Positions 39,669-48,249 of a DNA stretch of 64,000 nucleotides are shown here, one piece after another (positions within the stretch are counted from its first letter, which is position 1; each line of letters opens with the position of its first letter). The stretch spans positions 62,001-126,000 of the forward strand of contig NZ_CCDG010000041.1 of assembly GCF_000723885.1 (NCBI RefSeq), in the 5' to 3' direction. This stretch comes from Paenibacillus camerounensis (GTDB lineage Bacteria > Bacillota > Bacilli > Paenibacillales > Paenibacillaceae). The position numbers and the translations under genes were made by a program. The notes below the pieces were generated by a model. The model did not search any database and was not told the DNA's origin. It saw only the letters and a list, made by a program, of their open reading frames with translations.

Positions 39669-40604
39669 ATGAAGATAACTTTACACAAAAAATCAGCCGC
39701 AGCAGCAGCAATCCTTGCCCTAACCATAACCAGCAGCGCCTGTGGATATTACCAGCAGGACCAAAAGCCAAAAGCAAACTCCATTACCCCATCCGGCTCT
39801 TTTGCCGGCAGCTACTATGAGAAATCTTACGTTACCGACAACCAGGGCAAGTTCTGGATACCGCTCAAACCGGCTGCAGCCGCCCTTGGTTACAGGGTTA
39901 AGGATGACAGCACAAGCGGAGGATATGCCAAAATCGGTTATACCGATGTAATGTACATGCTGAAGCCGGATTCCGCTCAGGTATTTTCACTTGGAGACAA
40001 AGTAACTCTTCCCGATGCCCCTATCCGCCGTAACGGACAGATCTATATTACACCTACTGCTTTATCCAAGCTGCTGCAGACTGAGGTGGGCTGGAATCCG
40101 GCATCCGGCGAGATCAATATCGCGCCTCCGACGGATAAGGACAAGGATGCCGTGAACGGCATCGCATCCGGCCACGGTGCTCCTAATACACTGCGGATCC
40201 AAAGCGCATCTGATGTAGACACGGGTGAGCTCGTATCGTACGCCAAAAAATTCCTTGGGGTCCCTTACGACTTCGGAGCCGGCTCCTATGAGGAGACCAG
40301 AAAATTTGACTGCTCCTCCTTTACCCGCCACGTATTTAAAAAATTCGGCGTGGAGCTGCCCCGTCTGGCCCGTGACCAGGATAATATCGGACGGCGAGTT
40401 AACCGTGATGACCTTAAGACAGGTGATTTGATCTTCTTTACCGTTCCCGGACGTTTTGAGAGCGACGCGATCCCTGGACATGTAGGCATCTATATCGGCA
40501 GCGGCAAGTTCATCCATACCTGGGGAGAGCCCGGTGTGCAGATCAGCGAGCTTGATTCCGGTTATTGGCATAATGTTATATTGCACATGCAGCGAGTCCT
40601 TTAA
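39669..40604 (+). CDS. Lipoprotein with stalk domain and NlpC/P60 peptidase domain
   Basis: 311-residue cell-wall hydrolase. Lipobox TSSAC (Cys25). Residues 50-155 resemble a copper-amine-oxidase-type stalk (KFWIPLKPAAAALGYRV, PIRRNGQIYITPTALSKLL). Residues 185-311 are an NlpC/P60 cysteine peptidase with the triad Cys215 (FDCSSF), His271 (GHVGIY) and His283 (FIHTW), cleaving D-Glu-mDAP type bonds in peptidoglycan. ATG 39669 follows GGAGCG. Monocistronic with a strong terminator. The fusion of stalk and NlpC/P60 places the enzyme outside the membrane, held close to the wall. Confidence 0.93.
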   Translation: MKITLHKKSAAAAAILALTITSSACGYYQQDQKPKANSITPSGSFAGSYYEKSYVTDNQGKFWIPLKPAAAALGYRVKDDSTSGGYAKIGYTDVMYMLKPDSAQVFSLGDKVTLPDAPIRRNGQIYITPTALSKLLQTEVGWNPASGEINIAPPTDKDKDAVNGIASGHGAPNTLRIQSASDVDTGELVSYAKKFLGVPYDFGAGSYEETRKFDCSSFTRHVFKKFGVELPRLARDQDNIGRRVNRDDLKTGDLIFFTVPGRFESDAIPGHVGIYIGSGKFIHTWGEPGVQISELDSGYWHNVILHMQRVL

Positions 40605-40961
40605 GCACCTGATTACCCGTTCCCATCGCCTCAAAAAGAAAAGAGCGGTTAGCCAAGTTATCGGCTGTTCCGCTCTTTTTGACCTTCTTAACGGTATAAA
40701 TGTCCGTCCGTATCGTTATCTGTAAGCCATATTTCCCCCAAGCGGTAACAAGCCTGTAATCATTCAATCATACGCCAATTAAGCACTTCTGAGTTTAAAA
40801 ATTTATTATAAAGCCTTTATTTCTTTAAAATCCTTCTTCTTTCTCTTCATTCTTCTTTATTCCTGCATATTTTCGGCTGTGCAGCGGGTTCATCAATTGG
40901 TTCTGCCGCGAAACATATGCTATGCTTACACTATAAGATACAGTAAGGAGGTGTTTTCATA
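40605..40961 (+). other. Terminator plus upstream region of the 116-aa gene
   Basis: 357 bases. Beginning with the terminator at 40639-40684, then T-rich and A-rich sequence without a convincing gene. A minus-strand 63-codon frame here has no ribosome site. Just before the next gene TATGCT and TATAAG are -10 candidates. Confidence 0.6.
40639..40684 (+). terminator. Terminator after NlpC/P60 gene
   Basis: Stem AAAAGAGCGG (40639-40648) / CCGCTCTTTT (40670-40679) with further pairing in the loop (AGCC/GGCT) and a T run. Confidence 0.92.
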
Positions 40962-41312
40962 ATGGCATATCCGTCGGATAAAACGCTTACACTCTGGTTG
41001 CGTGCAGCACTTGTTCCGCTTTTGCTGCTCATGACGCTCACAGCCTCCATTGGCGCATTCAGCAATGCCGAGCCTAAGCAGTATCCGCACATAGAACGCT
41101 ATGAGCACAAAGTGACACAGCCTGCCTGGATGCATGCGCCAGTTCCGAAATCTGTGCCGATTCTGCGTAGTGTTCATCATGGAAACCCTTTGTCTGTCAC
41201 TCAGGAGACGGGGCTGGCTGTATGCTTCGTCCTGCTGTATCCGCTCTACTATAACCGCTTGAAACGCCTGCTGCTCCGGCCGCTTAAATATACGTCTAAT
41301 TTCATAAAATAA
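40962..41312 (+). CDS. Small membrane protein, unknown function
   Basis: 116 residues. A signal-like N-terminal segment (LWLRAALVPLLLLMTLTASIGAF), an extracellular or loop part rich in His and Pro (KQYPHIERYEHKVTQPAWMH), and a second membrane segment ETGLAVCFVLLYPLYY followed by a basic end (KRLLLRPLKYTSNFIK). ATG 40962 has AAGGAGGTG eight bases upstream, a strong site. The YitT gene starts 104 bases downstream on the same strand. Not recognised. It could be a two-helix membrane protein with the loop outside. Confidence 0.75.
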   Translation: MAYPSDKTLTLWLRAALVPLLLLMTLTASIGAFSNAEPKQYPHIERYEHKVTQPAWMHAPVPKSVPILRSVHHGNPLSVTQETGLAVCFVLLYPLYYNRLKRLLLRPLKYTSNFIK

Positions 41313-41416
41313 TACAGTTCATCCAACTGTCAGACAGCCTCTTAACACTCCCTTTACTGCTCCCGCCGCTCCGGCGGCACACAATACAGTTTCCCTGCCG
41401 AAGGAGGAACCCCTGG

Positions 41417-42289
41417 ATGAATCAATCTATAGAACACAAAATCTCTGCTTCCGGTCGGACTAAGCTTATCCGTATTCTCTGTGTGATATGCGGCGGCTTG
41501 CTGGCAGCAGTCGGACTTGAGCTGTTCCTGATGCCTCATAAGCTCGTGCTTGGCGGTATCGCCGGCTTGTCAGCACTCCTGGCCCACCTTACTGAAATGC
41601 GGCTCGGCCTGTTTCTCTTCCTGTTTAATCTGCCGTTTATTCTGCTCTCCCGGCGGCAGATTAACCTGCGTTTTGCACTGTATACCTTACTCGGCCTGTT
41701 CTGTCTCACAGCCGGATCGCTGGCATTACATCATTTCCCGGCAGTATCCGCAGATCCGTTAATTGCCGCAATTGCCGGAGGACTCTGCCTTGGTCTGGGA
41801 ATCGGGATCATGATCCGTACAGGCGGACTTTCCGGAAATGTCAGAGAGCAGGGTTTCCTGTTAACTGACGGGGGGCCGCCCAAATCTGCCGAAGTTGTCA
41901 TCATGCTGTTCAACTGCGGCATCCTGCTTGCCGGAGGCATGCTGTTCGGCTGGGATCAGGCGATGTACAGTATTATTGCTTATCTGCTTGCCTTTGAGGG
42001 TGTCCGCTTCTCCCTTCGCGGTCTTTCGCGCTCCAGGGCGGTCTGGATTACCAGCAGCCGCTATGAGGAGATCCGCAAGGCTCTGCAGCTATCCCTTAAG
42101 CGGGATGTCAAGCTGATCCAGCCCGGAACTAAGGAAGGTCAGCCCGGTGTGCTGTTCTGTCTGGCCAGCAGGCTGGAGGAAGATGCGCTCACCTCCATCG
42201 TCCGTTCCTGTGACCAGGACAGCAAGATTACCGTGGCCAGCAATCAGCCGGACAGCCTGGCTGAATGGGTGCGCCGCAAAATCAGCTAA
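41417..42289 (+). CDS. YitT-family membrane protein
   Basis: 290 residues. Five to six membrane helices in the first 200 residues (ILCVICGGLLAAVGLELFLMPH, GGIAGLSALLAHLTE, FLFLFNLPFILLSRR), then the cytoplasmic DUF2179 domain SRAVWITSSRYEEIRKALQL to the end. This is the YitT/YpjC membrane-protein architecture; function unknown in the family. ATG 41417 follows AAGGAGG. A perfect 17-bp terminator lies downstream. Confidence 0.9.
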   Translation: MNQSIEHKISASGRTKLIRILCVICGGLLAAVGLELFLMPHKLVLGGIAGLSALLAHLTEMRLGLFLFLFNLPFILLSRRQINLRFALYTLLGLFCLTAGSLALHHFPAVSADPLIAAIAGGLCLGLGIGIMIRTGGLSGNVREQGFLLTDGGPPKSAEVVIMLFNCGILLAGGMLFGWDQAMYSIIAYLLAFEGVRFSLRGLSRSRAVWITSSRYEEIRKALQLSLKRDVKLIQPGTKEGQPGVLFCLASRLEEDALTSIVRSCDQDSKITVASNQPDSLAEWVRRKIS

Positions 42290-42319
42290 GCCCTAAGCCG
42301 GGTTTGGTTATAAATTGAC

Positions 42320-42359
42320 AAAAAGACGTTTCCGCAGTACTTTGCGGAAACGTCTTTTT
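42320..42359. terminator. Bidirectional terminator between YitT and SpoVIF-like genes
   Basis: Perfect 17-bp stem AAAAAGACGTTTCCGCA (42320-42336) and its complement (42343-42359), A and T runs at both sides, between converging genes. Confidence 0.95.
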
Positions 42360-42391
42360 GTTGTCCCTGGATATCCAGGCTCCCTCCCGGC

Positions 42392-42679
42392 TCAGCGGAA
42401 CATTCCCCACAGGCGGATAAGGTGAAAGGTGTTGTTCGGATCAATCTTCTGGGCAATGACGAACTTGACGATCTGATCCTCCTGCGCACCGGTCAGCTTC
42501 TCGTTCAGCACTGCGGCGGCATTCCGTACAAGCCTGCGCACCACAGCAGTATCCTGCAGCTCCTGCTTGGAAACACCGTTAATCAAGTTCTTAATTCGGT
42601 CCTTCACTGCCGTATTCTTCATCTTCAGCTTGATGCGTTCCACCAGCTGGGGACTGATTCCGTATTGCTGATATCCCAA
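42392..42679 (-). CDS. SpoVIF-like sporulation protein
   Basis: 95 residues from TTG 42679, eight bases after GGGAGG; the GTG at 42688 adjoins the ribosome site. The product begins MGYQQYGISPQLVERIK and has the core INGVSKQELQDTAVVRRLVRNAAAVLNEKLTG-AQEDQIVKFV. This resembles stage VI sporulation protein F of bacilli, where a helical module LANSLQNANFKDEKTVRKII is followed by a VSKELEDKIVQ stretch. SpoVIF is needed for spore-coat assembly in B. subtilis as I recall. The match is from memory and partial, hence moderate confidence. It is the last gene of the recG-containing minus-strand run. Confidence 0.6.
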   Translation of the reverse strand: MGYQQYGISPQLVERIKLKMKNTAVKDRIKNLINGVSKQELQDTAVVRRLVRNAAAVLNEKLTGAQEDQIVKFVIAQKIDPNNTFHLIRLWGMFR

Positions 42680-42744
42680 TTGCAGCACCTCCCGTCATAT
42701 CCAATCATTCACAGTATATGTTGGCAGACTGCCGCATGTGCCTA

Positions 42745-44802
42745 TTAATCAATGATTTCCCCCTGGAATATCTGCTCAGCCTGGAGATAACTGCGCAGCG
42801 GGGCAAAATCTGCTGAAGTCCAGAAGGAGGTGTCCTTCAGCAGCATAGCCGCATCATCACGGGCCTGCTCCAGCACCTCGAAATCAGCGGTCATATCCGC
42901 CAGCCGGAATTCAGGCAGCCCGCTCTGCTTCGTTCCAAAGAAATCGCCTGGCCCGCGCAGCTCGAGATCACGGCGCGAGATCTCGAATCCGTCATCGGTA
43001 TCCGTCATTGCCGTCATCCGTTCCCGGCCGATTTCGGATTTCGGATCGGCAACCAGCACACAATAAGAGGCATACTGGCCGCGTCCAACCCGGCCACGCA
43101 GCTGGTGCAGCTGGGACAAGCCGAACCGGTCAGCATCCATAATGATCATGAGCGTTGCATTAGGAACGTCCACGCCAACCTCAACAACGGTTGTTGAGAT
43201 CAGCAGCTGGATCTCGTTGCTGTAAAAGGCGCGCATCACTTCGTCTTTCTCCGCCGGTGTCATCCTGCCATGCAGCAGACCTACGGCATAATCCGGGAAG
43301 GCCTGGGACATCTGTACATGCAGATCGATGGCATTCTGTACATCAAGCTTTTCCGACTCCTCAATTAGCGGACAGATCAGATAAGCCTGTCTGCCCTGAT
43401 CAATCTCACGGTTCACCAGCTTAAGTACCCGCTCCATCAGATCATGCTTAACCCAGTAAGTCGTAATCGGTACACGGCCTTTAGGGCGCTCTGACAGTGT
43501 GGATACATCCATATCCCCGAATACCGTTATGGCCAGCGTACGCGGGATCGGTGTAGCCGTCATGGTCAGCACATCGGGATTATAGCCTTTGCGGCGCAGT
43601 ATGCTGCGCTGGTTGACACCGAAGCGGTGCTGCTCATCCGTTACGACCATGCCCAGCGCACGGAAGAATACATCCTCCTGGATCAGGGCATGCGTACCCA
43701 CCACAATATCAATCATTCCCATCTGCAGCGAGGCCAGCAGTTCCTTGCGTTTACGGCCGTTGACACTGCCGGTCAGGAGCCCGACGGTAATGCCGAAAGG
43801 CTCAAGCATCCTGGTCAGAGAGCGCATATGCTGCTCGGCAAGGATTTCGGTCGGCACCATCAGCGCACCCTGAAATCCTGATTTAACGGAGGCATAGAGG
43901 GCAATGGCAGCGAGCACTGTCTTGCCCGAGCCCACATCCCCCTGCAGCAGCCGGTTCATGCAGGAGGATGAACGCATATCCTGCAGAATCTCCAGCTCCA
44001 CATGCTTCTGGGCATCAGTCAGCTCAAAGGGCAGACTCCGTACGAACTGGCGTACAGTCGCATTGTCAACAGTATGCCGGACTCCATCCATTCTTCCCTG
44101 ATTAAGCACCCGGAACGCCTGCACCTTAAGCTGGAACAAAAACAGCTCCTCATACACCATCCGGCGCCTTCCCTGCTGGCCTTCGCGGGTGTCCTCCGGC
44201 TGGTGAATCGTCGCGATAGCTTTTTTGCGCGGCATAAAATCATATTTCCGCATAATAACCTGCGGCAGAATCTCCGGAATCAGCTCGCCGAACTGCTGCA
44301 GACCCTGATTGATGACCTTACGCAGCCAGGTCTGGGTGATCTTACCCCCAACCGAATAAACCGGCTGCAGAGTGCCTGTCTTGCCCTCACCACGGTCCGG
44401 AAATTCATAATTCGACACTGTGATCTGACTGCGCTTCTGGTCCCATTTACCGGAGATCATAACCTCACGGCCTGCGGTCAGCTGATCACGGACATAAGGC
44501 TGATTAAACCATGTAGCCGTGAACATCCAGGGTTCTGCTACCAGCTTACAGCTTATACGGGATTTACCCCCGAACCGCTGCAGCACCGGAATCCCGATTA
44601 CTTTGGCTATCAGGGTTGCTTTTTCGCCATGCTTAACCTCACTCAGCGACTTGGGACGAAAATCCTCATAGCGGAACGGATAATATTCCAATAAATCCTT
44701 AACTGTAAAGACGCCAAAGGCGTGAAGCTCACCTTGCTTTTGTGCGCTCACGCCAGTTATTTGTTTAACTTCGATTTGATCAAGTGATAGCAGCTTATTC
44801 AT
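42745..44802 (-). CDS. recG: ATP-dependent DNA helicase RecG
   Basis: 685-residue branch-migrating helicase that remodels stalled replication forks and Holliday junctions. Wedge/OB domain at the N-terminus (FGGKSRISCKLVAE, ATWFNQPYV), then helicase motifs: Walker A LLQGDVGSGKTVLAA (about 285), motif II VVTDEQHRFGV, motif III TMTATPIPRTLA, motif VI QLRGRVGRGQYASYC, and the typical C-terminal GPGDFFGTKQSGLPEFR. ATG 44802 lies only 7 bases after the DegV stop and its AGGGG is immediately adjacent, so translation probably depends on DegV. Operon order fakA-degV-recG. Confidence 0.97.
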   Translation of the reverse strand: MNKLLSLDQIEVKQITGVSAQKQGELHAFGVFTVKDLLEYYPFRYEDFRPKSLSEVKHGEKATLIAKVIGIPVLQRFGGKSRISCKLVAEPWMFTATWFNQPYVRDQLTAGREVMISGKWDQKRSQITVSNYEFPDRGEGKTGTLQPVYSVGGKITQTWLRKVINQGLQQFGELIPEILPQVIMRKYDFMPRKKAIATIHQPEDTREGQQGRRRMVYEELFLFQLKVQAFRVLNQGRMDGVRHTVDNATVRQFVRSLPFELTDAQKHVELEILQDMRSSSCMNRLLQGDVGSGKTVLAAIALYASVKSGFQGALMVPTEILAEQHMRSLTRMLEPFGITVGLLTGSVNGRKRKELLASLQMGMIDIVVGTHALIQEDVFFRALGMVVTDEQHRFGVNQRSILRRKGYNPDVLTMTATPIPRTLAITVFGDMDVSTLSERPKGRVPITTYWVKHDLMERVLKLVNREIDQGRQAYLICPLIEESEKLDVQNAIDLHVQMSQAFPDYAVGLLHGRMTPAEKDEVMRAFYSNEIQLLISTTVVEVGVDVPNATLMIIMDADRFGLSQLHQLRGRVGRGQYASYCVLVADPKSEIGRERMTAMTDTDDGFEISRRDLELRGPGDFFGTKQSGLPEFRLADMTADFEVLEQARDDAAMLLKDTSFWTSADFAPLRSYLQAEQIFQGEIID

Positions 44803-44809
44803 CCCCTAT

Positions 44810-45670
44810 TTACGCGGGCCAAATGAACACGGCTAAAGTTCCGTTGCCGACATGGCTGCCTACGACCGGACCGATGTTGGTCAACACCTTCTCCTCAAGA
44901 GTAAAGTGACCGGCCAATTCATTCAGAAATTCTTCGCCGTAAGCCGGTTCTGCCGTATGACCCACGGCCACGTTGATTTTATTCACACCCGGCAGATCGT
45001 TTTTGAACAGCTCGATCATGCGGGCTACCGCTTTTTTACGGCCTCTGACCTTTTCTACAGCGTAAATGATCCCTTCGGCGTCAATAGAAAGAATCGGTTT
45101 AATATTCAGGAGCGTCCCCAGAATAGCGGACGCTTTGCCAATTCTGCCGCCCTTTTGCAGGTATTCCAGCGTATCGACCAGGAAGTACAGCTTGCGGGAC
45201 TGACGCAGCTTCTCCGCCGCTTCCAGTATCTCCGCAGGCCCTTTGCCTTCAGCAGCCATCCGGCCTGCAGCTACAACCATGAACCCGAAGCCGTAAGAAG
45301 CGGATAAGGAATCCACTACAGTAATAGCTTCCCCTTCTTCTTCTAGCATGGACTTAGCCAGTACAGCAGACTGATAGGTTCCGCTCAGCCCGGAAGAGAT
45401 ATGAAAGGAAAGAATCGGACTGTCCGGATAACGCTCCAGAATGCTGCGGTATACGTTCATATATTCGACTGGTGAAGGCTGAGAGGTTGTTGGCAACTGC
45501 TGTGAGCGGGGAAGACGCTCATAGAATTGCTCCGGTGTCATATCCAGATTATCCCGGAAAGCTTGTTCGCCGAACATTAGCGTGAGCGGCACGACCTCAA
45601 TGCCGTACTTCTCCGCCAGGGCCGGCGGGATATCTGATGTGCTGTCTGTGACAATAACCGTACGATTCAT
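44810..45670 (-). CDS. DegV-family fatty-acid-binding protein (FakB type)
   Basis: 286 residues. DegV proteins bind a fatty acid; paired with the kinase FakA they present it for phosphorylation. The N-terminus MNRTVIVTDSTSDIPP with the lipid carboxylate-binding TDST and ILSFHISSGLSGTYQSA, and the late VGSHVGNGTLAV are family hallmarks. ATG 45670 has GGGGAGG at six bases; TTG 45685 in the track is upstream of the ribosome site and not used. It lies between fakA and recG, so the pair FakA/FakB is co-transcribed here. Fatty-acid kinase function is inferred from the pairing. Confidence 0.92.
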   Translation of the reverse strand: MNRTVIVTDSTSDIPPALAEKYGIEVVPLTLMFGEQAFRDNLDMTPEQFYERLPRSQQLPTTSQPSPVEYMNVYRSILERYPDSPILSFHISSGLSGTYQSAVLAKSMLEEEGEAITVVDSLSASYGFGFMVVAAGRMAAEGKGPAEILEAAEKLRQSRKLYFLVDTLEYLQKGGRIGKASAILGTLLNIKPILSIDAEGIIYAVEKVRGRKKAVARMIELFKNDLPGVNKINVAVGHTAEPAYGEEFLNELAGHFTLEEKVLTNIGPVVGSHVGNGTLAVFIWPA

Positions 45671-45698
45671 GGATTTCCTCCCCAAACTATAATTTTAC

Positions 45699-47474
45699 CT
45701 AAGGCTCAACAGAGAAGAGATAGTAGTACAGCGGCTGCCCGCCCTCGTGCACTTCAACTTCCACCTGCGGATAAGTCTCCTCCAGCCAGCTGCCAAGCGA
45801 CTCAGTAATGCCTGCATCAGCTTCAGAGCCGGTCAAAATGGTAACAATCTCATCGCCGTTCTCCAGCATCGTATCCAGCAGTGCCTGGCTGGCAGCCAGC
45901 AGATCGTCGGATGCCGCTACAATCTTCGAGTTGGAAATCCCGATATATTGTCCGGATTTGATCTCCAGCTCTTCAATAACGGTATCGCGGACTGCATTGG
46001 TCACCTGTCCGGACTTCACCTGCGAGATAGCTCCCAGCATACTTTCCGTATTGGACTCCACTGCATCCTCTTCCTGGAAGGCAAAAGCTGCGGCAATTCC
46101 CTGCGGAATGCTCTTGCTTGGAATGACTGTAACCTCGCGCTCACCTTCAAGCAGCTCTTTGGCCTGCTGTGCCGCAAGCACAATGTTAGAGTTATTCGGA
46201 AGCAGATACACATGTTTTGCAGAAATCGAAGAAATTGCGTTGACGAAATCCTCTGTGCTCGGATTCATCGTCTGCCCGCCGGCAAGCACCACATCGACGC
46301 CAAGGCTTTTGAAGATTTCGGAAATACCGTCTCCCGATGATACTGCAATGAAGCCGTAAGGCGCCAGATCATCTGCCGGAGGCACCGCCGGTGCCTGTAC
46401 GGTACTGTGTTCCTTCGGAATCTCGGCAAACAGCTCAGGCATAGGCGCAATATCCATTCCCGCCGTCAGCAGGTCACGGTGCTGCTCACGCATGTTCAGG
46501 ATATGAATCTGGGTGATTTCCCCATAGAGCAGTGCCAGATTAAGCACATCACCAGGTGTCTTCGAATGGACATGAACCTTGATGGTCTCATCATCAGAAA
46601 TGACAATGATTGAATCACCGTTGACTGATAACGCTTTCCGGAATTTTTCTTCATCAAATTTCGCTCCGGTGCCGCCAAGCTGGCGGTTAATGAAGAACTC
46701 CATATCATATAAAAATTCAATATCTTCCGTATGAAGCTGGGACTGGGCAGAAGACTGCACAGATGAAGGCGGATTGACAGGCTTGGCCAGCACAGGCGCC
46801 TGCACGGCAGCAGACGCAGGAACTTGTCCCTGCACAGCGCTCGGTACAGAGGTACTGCCGCTTGTCAGATATTCATAGAAACCTTCATAAATGTAGACGA
46901 GACCCTGGCCGCCGGAATCTACCACTCCAACCTGCTTCAGGACCGGCAGCAGCTCAGGCGTATTCGCGAGTGCTTCCTTGGCTTTGGCCAGTACTTCCGT
47001 CATCAGCTCCGTAACATCAGTAGTACGGCGTGCAAAATATACGGCATGTCTGGCTGCTTCTTTGGCAACGGTAAGAATGGTGCCTTCTACAGGCTTGACC
47101 ACTGCTTTGTAGGCTGTATCCACACCGGTCTGCAGCGCTGCTGCGAACTGCTGCGTGTTCAGCTCATCATATTGGGCGGCGTAGCGTCCAAGACCTCTGA
47201 ACAGCTGTGACAAAATAACGCCGGAGTTCCCCCGTGCGCCCATCAACAGGCCTTTGGAGAGTACTCCTGCACATTGACCGACTGAGGCGGTATTATTCTT
47301 TTTCAATTCGTTCGCACCTGCGGTCATCGTCAGATTCATATTGGTTCCTGTATCCCCATCCGGTACCGGAAATACATTCAACGAATTGACGTGCTCTGCA
47401 TGCTGCTGCAGCTTTTCCGCGCCGGCCAGAACCATTGCGGTGAAATCTGCTCCGTTTATAGAACGCTTACTCAA
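45699..47474 (-). CDS. fakA: Fatty acid kinase FakA (DAK2-domain, YloV)
   Basis: 591-residue kinase. N-terminal DAK-like ATP domain: FPVPDGDTGTNMNLTM (metal-binding Asp cluster), GVLSKGLLMGARGNSGVILSQLFRG and VDSGGQGLVYIYEG. The middle holds a Cys-free linker and the C-terminal EDD/DegV-interacting domain (IYCPDL-equivalent ESKIVAASDDLL). Incorporates exogenous fatty acids together with FakB by making acyl phosphate. Start is TTG 47474, eight bases after AAGGGG. B. subtilis yloU (Asp23), usually next upstream, is missing. The divergent gene is rpmB. Confidence 0.93.
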   Translation of the reverse strand: MSKRSINGADFTAMVLAGAEKLQQHAEHVNSLNVFPVPDGDTGTNMNLTMTAGANELKKNNTASVGQCAGVLSKGLLMGARGNSGVILSQLFRGLGRYAAQYDELNTQQFAAALQTGVDTAYKAVVKPVEGTILTVAKEAARHAVYFARRTTDVTELMTEVLAKAKEALANTPELLPVLKQVGVVDSGGQGLVYIYEGFYEYLTSGSTSVPSAVQGQVPASAAVQAPVLAKPVNPPSSVQSSAQSQLHTEDIEFLYDMEFFINRQLGGTGAKFDEEKFRKALSVNGDSIIVISDDETIKVHVHSKTPGDVLNLALLYGEITQIHILNMREQHRDLLTAGMDIAPMPELFAEIPKEHSTVQAPAVPPADDLAPYGFIAVSSGDGISEIFKSLGVDVVLAGGQTMNPSTEDFVNAISSISAKHVYLLPNNSNIVLAAQQAKELLEGEREVTVIPSKSIPQGIAAAFAFQEEDAVESNTESMLGAISQVKSGQVTNAVRDTVIEELEIKSGQYIGISNSKIVAASDDLLAASQALLDTMLENGDEIVTILTGSEADAGITESLGSWLEETYPQVEVEVHEGGQPLYYYLFSVEP

Positions 47475-47587
47475 TGAGAATTCCCCTTCCTAACTTCATG
47501 CCTAATCAATTCTATGATCAACTGGACATAATGCACTAATTTATATTGTACTATAAGAGCTAAAAGAAATAAATGTTTTTGAATCGG

Positions 47588-47617
47588 TTGACGTAGCAAA
47601 TTTTGCTGTGATATTAT
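47588..47617 (+). promoter_or_regulatory. rpmB promoter with palindrome in the spacer
   Basis: TTGACG (47588-47593), 18-base spacer, TATTAT (47612-47617). The spacer contains the perfect palindrome AGCAAA-T-TTTGCT (47595-47607), a potential operator. Confidence 0.65.
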
Positions 47618-47665
47618 ATTTAAGTATTGTTTTATGCAGGTGTAAGTAACAAGGAGGTGTAATCT

Positions 47666-47854
47666 ATGTCCCGCACATGTACTGTAACAGGCAAGAAGCC
47701 AGGCAGCGGTAACCACGTGTCTCACGCAAACAACCGCAACCGTCGTTCTTGGGGAGTTAACGTTCAGAAGGTCCGCATTCTTGTGAACGGCAAACCGAAA
47801 CGCGTGTACGTCAGCACCCGTGCTTTGAAAGCCGGTAAAGTTGAACGCGTTTAG
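47666..47854 (+). CDS. rpmB: 50S ribosomal protein L28
   Basis: 62-residue ribosomal protein L28, part of the large subunit. The sequence MSRTCTVTGKKPGSGNHVSHANN and SWGVNVQKVRILVNGKPKRV is diagnostic. Only one Cys is present, so it is the zinc-free form without CxxC pairs, unlike zinc-ribbon L28. ATG 47666 follows AAGGAGGTG. It is monocistronic, with its own promoter and terminator, and runs opposite to all neighbours. Together with spoVM and rpe it keeps the ancestral order. Confidence 0.98.
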   Translation: MSRTCTVTGKKPGSGNHVSHANNRNRRSWGVNVQKVRILVNGKPKRVYVSTRALKAGKVERV

Positions 47855-47900
47855 TCTTGGAATTTTTCCGGGATTTGGCGATATTTCATATGAATGAAGC

Positions 47901-47936
47901 AAAAAGCACCCTTTACATTTGTAAGGTGCTTTTTTT
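47901..47936 (+). terminator. Terminator after rpmB
   Basis: AAAAAGCACC (47901-47910) pairs GGTGCTTTTT (from 47924) with partial inner pairing, followed by a run of T. It also lies downstream of spoVM, which converges from the right. Confidence 0.9.
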
Positions 47937-47960
47937 CATGTTTTCTGTTCTGTTATAAAC

Positions 47961-48041
47961 TCAGCTCTTCTGAAACGTGTTCAAGATCGCCTTAACAAAG
48001 CCTCCCAAAAATCTTGGCAGTTTAAACGTGTAAAATTTCAT
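47961..48041 (-). CDS. spoVM: Stage V sporulation protein M (26 aa)
   Basis: Too short for ordinary gene finding. ATG 48041 with GGGAGGG six bases upstream; 26 codons to TGA at 47961. The product starts MKFYTFKLPRFLGGFVK and ends AILNTFQKS, nearly identical to B. subtilis SpoVM (MKFYTIKLPKFLGGFVR...). SpoVM is an amphipathic helix on the positively curved outer forespore membrane that recruits SpoIVA and the spore coat. The landmark Pro9 is conserved (LPRF). The location between rpe and rpmB is the classical one. It is the strongest evidence for an endospore former. A mother-cell SigE promoter is expected but not seen clearly. Confidence 0.97.
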   Translation of the reverse strand: MKFYTFKLPRFLGGFVKAILNTFQKS

Positions 48042-48140
48042 TATTAACCCTCCCATCAATTGTTGCCGTACGGTAGGAGACTACCCGGATTTCGTAACCC
48101 TCATATAACCCTGTCGAGTTGCAGACCTCCCTTGAAGTAC

Positions 48141-48176
48141 AAAAAAAGGCTACATGAGATTTCTGCTCATGTAACC
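48141..48176 (-). terminator. Terminator after rpe
   Basis: 11-bp stem GGCTACATGAG (48148-48158) / CTCATGTAACC (48166-48176, one G-T pair), followed on the minus strand by seven T. It separates spoVM from the rpe transcript, as expected for a separately timed gene. Confidence 0.92.
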
Positions 48177-48249
48177 ATATTTATGCGGCCACAACTTGGC
48201 CTATAACCTTAATCCGTTAATCCCCTGAATGCCTGTTCGCCAAGGCCTT

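Noticed and set aside
40576..40767. 63-codon minus-strand frame near the NlpC/P60 terminator
   Set aside because: TTG start without ribosome site and passes through the terminator.
47471..47902. 143-codon frame antisense to rpmB
   Set aside because: Complete shadow of the L28 gene and its promoter; codon pattern is that of an antisense frame.
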